NCBI GenBank assembly: GCA_025201805.1
Contig: MU619246.1
Coordinates: 333,222-397,221 of the forward strand
Direction of reading: 5' to 3'
Source: Parasitella parasitica
Taxonomy: Eukaryota; Mucoromycota; Mucoromycetes; Mucorales; Mucoraceae
Length of the DNA stretch: 64,000 nt
Below are positions 56,303-64,000 of this stretch, piece by piece. A program made the translations under genes and the position numbers. Position 1 is the first letter of the stretch; the number at the start of each line of letters is the position of its first letter. Below the pieces are notes generated by a model. The model did no database searches and was not told the origin of the DNA. It saw only the letters and a list, made by a program, of their open reading frames with translations.

Positions 56303-57307
56303 TTATACAAGTGTTTCTATTTGAGCAGTTTGCTGCTGCGCTGATCTTTGCCACTGCCTTCGTCTTCGTCGACTCATTAGCGTAATAAACTGCGGCATCA
56401 TCCTAACATCAAGATCAGAGCTGATGTGTATAGAAGATTCCAAAATACCCATCCACTCAATTTTATTGGCATCAGATTTTGTCGTCATGAGAAACTGAGG
56501 GCCGTTTTGTATTTTGAGTCGAATAACGTGACGAAGCTTGACATAATCTGATGCCACTGTCACTTGAGCGCCTTGCATAGAATAGCTCCAGATAGGTAGA
56601 TTGGATTTCTTGGATTTTGGATGATGTTGATAAGCGCTGATTTTTGTACCGTAGACGACAACGTACAACTCTCTATAGAAAAGAAAAGAAAGCCAGTTAA
56701 TTTCTACCAGCATAGAAGTTTTGTGGTGTAATAACTCACCTCCATGATCGATCTTTTGATCTGATACCAGGTTTGCTATATTCACACTTGACACGTGTGT
56801 AAGACGTCTTGTTGATGGTACACTCATATTCAGGCAGCTTCTCATTGCCTTCCTCTTCTCTGGGTATAATTACTCTGCTCGCTAGCGGTTTAGGAAATTG
56901 GAAGGTCCAAGAATGAGAAGGATCATCGTAGCAAGGCGGAGGGTCTATGTTTTCATGTGTCTGTTTTGCTTCATTTTGCCCCACTTGATCTTGGTTTTCT
57001 TCGGATATACTCTGAGTAGAGTTTTCTCGATCTTCTTCTATTGTGGATGAACTGGATGAACATACTGTTGATGCCACTGAGAGAGATAGCGATACTGTGG
57101 ACGAGGTCGAGATCGACCGGTTGGTGTGTGTCAATGACCGTAGAGACCAGCTACTGGCAGTCTTGCGAAGCCATGGAAATACTACAAAGGCGGCAATGAT
57201 GACATGCTTAATGCAAACTCTGACACTTGGTGTGGCGAGATAGCCTTACCTTTTGCAGTTGGACTACTGAGACCATTGTGAACAATATTGTTGTCGATTC
57301 TTAGCAT
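56303..57307 (-). CDS. PH-domain protein
   Basis: Exons 57250-57307, 56740-57181 and 56303-56672 give 289 aa. The N-terminal ~110 residues are Ser/Thr/Glu-rich. The segment from about residue 140 (TSYTRVKCEYSKPGI) through ELYVVVYGTKISAYQHHP, VIRLKIQNGPQFLM and KIEWMGILESSIHIS has the strand pattern and the C-terminal helix Trp of a pleckstrin-homology domain. PH domains bind phosphoinositides or proteins at membranes; the ligand is not predictable here. The tail is basic (MSRRRRRQWQR) then Gln-rich. A TATATAAAG box lies near 57452. The first exon join (GTAAGG donor, TTTGTAG acceptor) keeps frame and gives a natural ATG. Confidence 0.75.
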
Positions 57308-57839
57308 AATGATTGAATACGTGTATATGTAAAAAAAAATTTAAATCTTAGGGATTTGCATAAAATAGCAACGGGTGAATAGATGGAGAGGAAACGAAGG
57401 TATATAAAAAGAAATGAAAAAAGAAGGAGAGATGTGATGAACAAGATGGCTTTATATAAGACTGGCGGACCCCCCAAATCTGATCCGTCTTGACAACGAG
57501 CTACGGACAAAGTTGCCCTGGGAACTATTGAATTGGCTAGAACCTTATGTGTATTTATAAATACATGTAAAAAAAAAAAGTAATTAAACTTTGGAAAGCT
57601 TCTATATTTACAAGTTTTCTTTGCAACTGATTTTGATTTGCTGTGTCTACTTTAAATCAAAATTATTACTCCTTTGGCTTGTTCTCATTGCTTTGCAAAC
57701 CAAAATGGGCTTTTTGTTTCTATCCGATGGCTTGATTGTGCATATATTGTACATACAGTACTTCCATCCTCGGTTGGATACCTTTTTCGAAAATGCTGGG
57801 CTATTTGCTCATTTGGTTGAAGCCCAATTGGTGATTATG
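57308..57839. other. PH-gene promoter and spacer to the inverted repeat
   Basis: Includes the TATA box near 57452 and AT-rich sequence. A plus-strand ORF (57591-57908) runs into the inverted repeat; it is not recognised and probably not a gene. Confidence 0.4.
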
Positions 57840-58270
57840 GTAATCTGCTTTGATAGGGAGCATGTTTATCACGACGAGCTTTATTTGATTCATGATCGTC
57901 GTCTGTAAGTAAGGCAGAACGATGAGCTCTTTTAATCATCAGCATAACATGTTGCATGCCACACATCACTTCATAGCTTATTTTTATACGTGCGCAAATG
58001 TACAGCGGATCATGGCGCAATAAATGTACGATAAAAAATCCGGAGAAACTATATAGCTGATGGATAAATATATACTATTCAACATGTGTACAATAACCGA
58101 TCCCATAAACATATTTAGCAAAATTACCAAACACTCCTTGTTGGATTTTCTACAAGCAACTTGGCGAAATTGTAAAATTGTCAAACGTGATACAACCGCA
58201 CAACTTCACTCACTGTATTTTTGAGTTATTGTATCCATGTCGATTACATATGATGTTTAATTTGACAAAG
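57840..58270 (-). repeat. Left arm of a long imperfect inverted repeat
   Basis: Matches the reverse complement of about 59345-59815. Clear shared blocks include GATAGGGAGCATGTTTATCA, GAGCTTTATTTGATTCAT, AAGTAAGGCAGAAC, TACAGCGGATCA and AATCCGGAGAAACTAT. The match fades toward the inner end. On the minus strand it can be read as protein ending ESNKARRDKHAPYQ, so the arm looks like a coding fragment pointing outward. Confidence 0.8.
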
Positions 58271-59344
58271 GCCGCTAATCAGTTTGGTATTAAACGCATG
58301 ACAAGCACCGCATCGTGTACTTCACTGATCGTAATTATTGAGTCATTACCGTGGCGTGCCTATATGGTAATAGATTTTGCTAAGGATTGCCTTTTTGACA
58401 AACCCGCCAACAATAAGGCCAAATCGCTTTGCATTAGAAAATACAAGATACGAAAGTCAATCTTCATTTCGTTTTTCTTGGCTCTTGCCCAAAATATAAT
58501 TATAGTCTTTTTCTGACATTTTGTTGCTTGAAAGGTAATTCTTGTATAGATGTATCCCATCGTATTTTGGATCTGTTCTACTATTATTATTTTTCTACAT
58601 TTTTTATCGTAACTGCTGATGCGCCTATAGGGATAGGTTTTTCTAGTATTTAATGTCATTTTCATGAAATACACATTATCAACTTTTTGTGTATATATTG
58701 ACACAGAATATCCCTAGAGTTTAAGCTGTAAAATATCCTCGATTTTTATTTTTTTTCACCAACAATCGTATTGAATTTCCTTGGGCTTGATGTCTGTCTC
58801 TCACTCACCCCTATCTAGGCAGAATTCACGCATCTGGTGTTATGAAGCAGGTAATACCACAATGGTGGTGTGTCAGTGGCTTTTAGCTAGTATAATAACC
58901 CGTGTGCCCTCAGTCCCTTTGTTTCGGCCCCAGCAAGATCACCATTCATCATCGCCTTATAATGGACTTGACCGAATCTAATGAATTAAATTTTCAAACA
59001 TTTCAATTACATTGATGCTGGAAACAGCAGGCTTGAGAGGAGGAGTGTTGCAAAACGTTTCTTAACAACAGCTTTGAATAACTTGTGAGTCTTTGCTCTA
59101 ATCTTTTATGTCAAGTGCATAGTTTTTTGTGATACTAAAAATTAAAATAAAAAAGAGTAGGTAAACACAGGCTTTGCAATACCACTGTCAATGCACATAC
59201 GCGTACACATCAAAGTATTTGGCCTTCTTGCCCTTGTTTGTATTTTTGAAGTGATTCTAAAAGTTTATAGCAGGGTCAATTGTTGCGACAACCTAACAAA
59301 AAGTAACAAACAAGCTTACGATAGGCATGTTATGTATTTTGAGA
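58271..59344. other. Central segment between inverted-repeat arms
   Basis: About 1.1 kb with no recognised intact gene. It contains the second copy of the dispersed repeat (58752-58925) and AT-rich DNA. Confidence 0.45.
58752..58925 (+). repeat. Dispersed repeat, copy 2 (first copy 35262-35440)
   Basis: Same order of conserved blocks as copy 1 (ACCAACAATCGTATTG, TGGGCTTG or close variant, CCTATCTAGGCAGA, GTGCCCT/TTCCCT with CCCTTT). It sits between the arms of the inverted repeat. Confidence 0.7.
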
Positions 59345-59815
59345 ATATATGACCAAAATAATTTGTCGAGACTCCCCTTTTCTCTAATAACATGTAATCA
59401 ACACGGAGACAACAACTCGAAAATATAGCGAGTGAGTTGTGCGGTTGTCTCACGTTTGACAAATTTACAAATATAAAACTTTCTTCAAGTAGCTTGTATG
59501 AAATTAAACAAGGAGTCTTTGGTATTTGTGCTAAGTATGCTCATGGGATCAACACTTGATAGTTATTGTAGATACATGCTGCATAGTATATATTTACCCA
59601 TCAGCTAATAGTTTCTCCGGATTTTTCATAATATATTTGATCCGCTGTACATTTGTACACGTATAAAATGGGCTAGGAGAGTGATGTGTAGCATGCAACA
59701 TGGTATATCGATGATGAAGAAAGCCCATTGTTCTGCCTTACTTGCAAATAAAGATGATGAATCAAATAAAGCTCATCGTGATAAACATGCTCCCTATCAA
59801 GCAGATTATCATGTT
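59345..59815 (+). repeat. Right arm of the long imperfect inverted repeat
   Basis: Reverse-complement partner of 57840-58270. On the plus strand its last 180 bp read DPLYICTRIKWARR, then MCSMQHGISMMKKAH and NKAHRDKHAPYQADYHV before a stop. This is recognisably the same peptide as on the left arm, with stops and frame changes upstream. Best seen as two decayed, outward-facing copies of one coding fragment or long terminal inverted repeats. Confidence 0.8.
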
Positions 59816-60098
59816 TAAACCTTTAAAAACCCTAACTCCTCACCTCCCTTTCGCTCCCCCCCCCCCACATCGAATCCAGAACTAATTACCGTCTATTCCG
59901 AGCAATAATCCATAATTACGATTCGCCAGATATAGCTTACAGCCCATATTTATCCTCAAGAATTTGTTTTGCCAAGTAACGTATAAAAAGTCCCTGTCAT
60001 AGGGTGTTGTGCTTCATCATTGCTGAGCAACGCCATTTTATTATTTGTACTATTCTCTTTAACGAAAAAACATCCCTGTAAGGAATTCAAGTAATATT
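59816..60098. other. Spacer before the BYE1-like gene 3' end
   Basis: Under 300 bp; contains a C10 run near 59858-59867. No gene. Confidence 0.5.
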
Positions 60099-63000
60099 CT
60101 AATAGGGGCGGTGATAAGAAGAGGATGAGTAATTATCATGGCGTTGGTTATTTGAAGATTGAGACATATTGCTGCTATTATTATATCCGTAGCCGGGTGG
60201 ATAAGATGATGGGGAATGAGGTTCGTAATTCTGCTGATAGGGCGGCTGTTGATGCAGTGGCTCGTTAGAATATGGAGTTGGTACCTGATGATGATGCTGT
60301 TTTTCGATAATAGGCTTTTGCACTTGCTTTGTAAGCACCAAAACGCCCAGAAACATATCAGATTGTCGTTTAGTTTCTTCAACTCGGACAACATATAAAC
60401 AATCCGGTATGTTTTGCGCTTTAAACAGAGGGATCAAGTAAAAGTCTTTGATTCTCGTTTTGTTGTGTCCCACTACAGCGTATCGTTGTCTCGAATCAAG
60501 GTAATTGAGTAGAGTTTGGGCCTGTTCGTTACCATCACCTCCTTTTGCCTCCACCTCAAGCAAGATAATTTCACGGCTTACAGAGTATTGAGTCTGTGTT
60601 ACATAATTAACAACGCGGTCGGATGGAATACGGCCCTCCACCCACATAGTAGGCGAGAGAACCTGATCCCACTCCGTATCTGATAGTATGCGGCCTCCGA
60701 TTTGTCGAGCTGATGCTTCAAATTCTGCGACCTGCGGCATATTCACACGACCTTGCCAGATGGCAGGAAGTAATTCTGCTTCTTCTTCATTTTGTTCTTG
60801 TGCATCCTCATTCTTGTCCTCCTTCTTCTCAGCTTGCTGCTGTTCATTTTCTAGTTCGGTTGTGTCCACTTCTTCAACCTGGAAAGTTTCGTCCTCGTCA
60901 CCCAATAATTCCTCTACATCTAGTGTTACCCTTCTCTTTTTCATTTCCGGATCAATCGCGTCTGATGTAGTATCAAACATGGATCCGCTTCGTTTATTAG
61001 GTATATGAGAGTTATCGTCTTGTGCAGGAATACCAATACGAGCTAAAATATCATCCAACGGGTCTACCGGATGACTAGAATTGGAGGATGTGGGACTATA
61101 GCTCGGGATAGGTTTGAGTTCTGATGCTGTGGGCGACGATAACGACAATAACGGACTCCTTGGCTTGTTGTTGATTTTATCCAATTCTTGCTGCACTTGT
61201 TCAGAGTACATGTTGTTGTTGTCTTTGTCAGGTATCATAATGATATCTCCTTTATGCGTCTTTTTAATGATGGGTGTGTTGTCGATTTTCATGACTGAAT
61301 TTTTGAGACCTGTTTTACGAAACACTTCAGACATAGACTTGAGCTCTGGATTTGCCATGTCCTCTGACGACATCTTGATAAGCTCATCAGGAGTTAGGTC
61401 ACCAGTAACAACCCGTATTTGAAATACTTTGTTGGCCTTATCCTTGAGGTTGTAGAGCAAAGAACGAAATTTGCTCTTGTACGGTTCTCCACATGTGCGA
61501 TGCTTTTTCCCGACATTGCCATCTCCTAGCTGATCCAGCATGGTGTTTTCAATGGATTTGGCAAGCGCTTCGGCTCTTTCATCAGTTGTCAAAGTAGATT
61601 CATCTAACATGTCGGTATTCTCTGTCAACGCAGCGTCAAAAATGGATTTGAGAACAGTTTTCATGTTTTTGATGACATTTCGCCGTACTGGGTTCTCTTC
61701 TTCTGTCATTTGACTTGGTGACATTGGTGTGTCGGGTGTAGCTGACTGAGGCGCCTCTTCTTGTTCGTCTTCATCATCTTCTCCTTCTTCTGCTTGGAAC
61801 TCGTCATCCTTTTCTTCCACATCGCTATCATGGTTCTCCTCTTCTGATTGTTGTTGATGCGCACCCAAAGCTTGCTCTTTTTGTTCGGCTTTATCGTCAT
61901 TCTTTTTATTCGTTGATGGAGTCATGGATTGAGCACTAGTTCGCATAGATGATATTCGCCTCGATGCACGGGGAGCGGGCGCCTCCATTTCATTTTGCTT
62001 ACGAGCACAGACATCACTACAGAAAGAGTCCTTTCGAGTACGATTATTGCAACCTGAATAAAGACATTTCGATTGACTTCTTGTTCTTGTTTGACGAGTA
62101 TTTGCAGGCTTCTACGCAATATAAATAATGAGGAAAACATATTATGCATCTCTTTAATGTCTATTCACCTCTTCTTTTGCAGCAGGTTTGACTTTGGGTT
62201 CATTACCACCTACCAAAAAAAAAAAAAAAAGTTAGTTGGATGCTCTGGTATTTTAGTATTTATGTCGACACGCATAAAATACACACACTATCGCTTGTTC
62301 AGTCATCTTTGTAAACATGCTTGTCAAAGCGATGACAAGCAGGACAGCACATAACATTTCATTCACAAAAATGGGGGTGTCTACGAGTGGAGGAGTTTGC
62401 ATAGAGAGAGTCTTGCTTGTCTACTTTTTTCGCGTTGATCTCTTTGATAAATTAGATGAAAAAAAGAATAAAAAAAAAAGATACATGTACGACTTTTATA
62501 TAGTAGATGGTTTTATAAATCAATCAATAACAGTAGTTTATACGGAAAATAAAATTCGCTTTATAAGCATAAAAGACTGCATCTATTACATCTGCGAAAT
62601 GTTGCCAAATTGATGCAAACAAACCATTTTGTCGTGTCAACTTACTTTTGTGTGTGTGTGTGTGTGCGTGTGTGTGCATGCGTGTATCTTTATGCGTGTG
62701 TACATGAAAAAAGTAAACGTGAAACTTACCTTGTTTACAGCTGTTGCAAACCCAATCAACATTATCGACATCCTCCTCTTGGTTGTCAGGATTAAACTGT
62801 ACGCAAGTGCAATGGAACCTACTCAAAGTTTCAGCATAAAACCCCATCACTTTCACAAACACACTCACCATTCCTCACATGCATCACACTGAACCATAGG
62901 CTCACCATTGTAGGGCTGTTGACATGTACAATACAGCTTTTTAGCCCTGGTTGCTCTCTTCTTTTTAGGTGCAGGAGGTGTTGATTTTGCTCTTGATGAC

Positions 63001-63386
63001 CTAGTTCGTTTTTGCGCCTGTTGCTGAATTGGCGCCTCTACTTCCGGTATGATCAATGGTGTTGGTGGCGGCGGTGGTGGTTGTTTCATCAGCGAGCCAG
63101 GAGTGATAAAGTGGTTATTAGTTAACGGAATGGAAGTGGCGTCAATACCAGTAGAGCCAGAGGCTATAAAATCTGTCAGATTAATGCCTTCAAGATTCTC
63201 AAACCCATTTTGTTGTAACAAGCTACCCCAATTACTAAAAGAAGTGGCATTGTTTGAGGATAACGCTGGTGTAGCAGCATGCCATTCAATTTCTGGCTCT
63301 TCCAATTGAGCAGGCGTTTGATTTTCTGTGGATAACAAGTTGGTTTCAGTTTGATCTTGCAAATCCAAGTATTCATCAATATTCAT
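60099..63386 (-). CDS. BYE1: Bye1/PHF3-like PHD-TFIIS-SPOC transcription elongation protein
   Basis: Exons 62869-63386, 62730-62818, 62169-62209 and 60099-62111 give 886 aa. The PHD finger (CTCQQPYNGEPMVQCDAC, then WFHCTC and WVCNSC) lies at about residues 150-203; in Bye1-type proteins it binds methylated H3K4. A second Cys cluster (KCLYSGCNNRTRK, then FCSDVCARKQ) is at about 233-257. A long acidic linker follows, then a TFIIS central-like domain at about 355-480 (NVIKNMKTVLKSIFDAAL, YKSKFRSLLYNLKDKANKVF, MANPELKSMSEVFRK), which contacts RNA polymerase II in yeast Bye1. A SPOC domain spans about 655-800 (IWQGRVNMPQVAEF). The tail is Gln/Pro/Tyr-rich. Intron 2 is unusually long (520 nt) and holds a (GT)n repeat. 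Divergent with MRI1. Confidence 0.88.
62648..62680. repeat. (GT)n microsatellite in the long intron of the BYE1-like gene
   Basis: Interrupted GT repeat with GC and CATGC variants within the 520-nt intron 62210-62729. Confidence 0.85.
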
Positions 63387-63609
63387 CTTTTTTAATTTTT
63401 GCTTTTCCCTCTTGGGCTGATAAATGAATGGAATGAAAGAGCTTTTGTCTGTTCAACCAAGACAGTGGTAGTAAGTAAAAAACTTTACTATAGCAGTCCA
63501 TCATGCCCAATCAGGGCTAACATCATGTTGCCTGATTGTAGGCTTGAAAATGACGAAATTTTGGTAGCATCTACAAGGAATCTTTCTCTTGCTCCAATTC
63601 AACTCAAAG
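63387..63609. promoter_or_regulatory. Divergent promoter, BYE1-like (-) and MRI1 (+)
   Basis: Only 223 bp separate the two start codons, so core promoters must be adjacent or overlapping. A plus-strand ORF across it (63399-63617) overlaps the MRI1 start in another frame and is not supported. Confidence 0.6.
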
Positions 63610-64000
63610 ATGACTGATAACAACGGTTAGTTGTGTATATCTACAAAGGAAAAGTGTAGAGTTATTCATGTTATTTATGATTAGCCAAGACCCTCGAAGC
63701 CATCAAATATACCAGAGGCAATCTTCGCATTCTCAATCAACTCGTTTTACCGCATCAAACCATCTTTGAGCCTATATTGAACATTAAAGATGGCCACGCA
63801 GCCATTAAAACCATGAAAACTCGAGGTGCACCTGCTATCGCTATTGTAGCTGCCCTCTCCTTGGCTGTCGATGTTCATACTCGTTTCGAACAAGGCCAAT
63901 TTAAGACTGTTGATGAAGCTGTCAAATTCCTTTTGGAATCGTTAGAATATCTAAAAACATCTCGTCCTACGGCTGTCAATTTATTCGATGCTGCTGCTAA
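63610..64000 (+). CDS. MRI1: Methylthioribose-1-phosphate isomerase, N-terminal part
   Basis: Isomerises 5-methylthioribose-1-phosphate to the ribulose form in the methionine salvage pathway. Exon 1 is 63610-63625 (MTDNN plus one base); a 59-nt intron follows, and exon 2 runs from 63685 past the window end. The translation TLEAIKYTRGNLRILNQL, then IKTMKTRGAPAIAIVAALSL, is the family N-terminus, including the conserved RGAPAI loop. It is homologous to eIF2B regulatory subunits, but RGAPAIAIVAAL and the short N-terminus favour MRI1. Truncated by the window edge, not by a break in the gene. Confidence 0.93.

Noticed and set aside
63399-63617. 72-codon plus-strand ORF between the BYE1-like gene and MRI1
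   Set aside because: Overlaps the MRI1 start in a different frame and has no recognisable features; it is most likely leader sequence.

Overview
The window looks like a scaffold piece from a filamentous fungus, most probably Mucoromycota (Mucorales). This is inferred from the protein types (fungal single-chain NADH-GOGAT, DEP-RGS regulator, EEVD Hsp70, Bye1-like PHD/SPOC protein), from many short GT-AG introns (about 50-90 nt, often with a CTAAC branch site), and from AT-rich spacers full of poly-A/T runs. Two runs of N (34481-34490 and 54825-55310) are assembly gaps.

Layout. 116-2488 (+): heat-shock transcription factor. 3373-9991 (+): glutamate synthase, six exons including a GC-AG intron and a 32-nt exon. 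11108-17390 (-): large ZNFX1-type helicase with NFX1 zinc fingers. 18179-20187 (+): probably N-myristoylated leucine-rich-repeat protein. 20838-21713 (-): ANKRD40-like ankyrin protein. 22467-24605 (+): DEP-RGS protein. 25165-27072: a PD-(D/E)XK-like gene and a decayed inverted copy of it. 27073-30405: about 3.3 kb with little recognisable. 30406-31909 (-): a small cysteine-containing protein and the complete METTL5 rRNA methyltransferase. 31910-39567: gene-poor and AT-rich, with a broken ORF, dispersed repeats and two tiny paralogous proline-rich ORFs starting MPPDRPIK. 39568-41605 (-): cytosolic Hsp70 with a four-unit heat-shock element. 42200-43514 (+): casein kinase 2 regulatory subunit. 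44131-44922 (-): single-pass membrane protein. 45360-51780 (-): CCR4-NOT scaffold NOT1. 54068-54824 (-): C-terminal half of a kinase running into the gap. 56303-57307 (-): PH-domain protein. 57840-59815: long inverted repeat. 60099-63386 (-): Bye1-like PHD-TFIIS-SPOC protein. 63610-64000 (+): start of methylthioribose-1-phosphate isomerase.

How they relate. These are mostly unlinked housekeeping and signalling genes. Several are divergent pairs sharing short intergenic promoters (17391-18178, 21714-22466, 41606-42199, 63387-63609). The factor at 116-2488 is of the type that would be expected to bind the element in front of the Hsp70 gene. I joined exons by hand, using reading frame, splice motifs and family similarity. 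Every multi-exon model listed sums to a whole number of codons, except the truncated kinase and MRI1 models. The least ordinary content lies in 25-39 kb and 57.8-59.8 kb. I found no rRNA, tRNA or CRISPR array.
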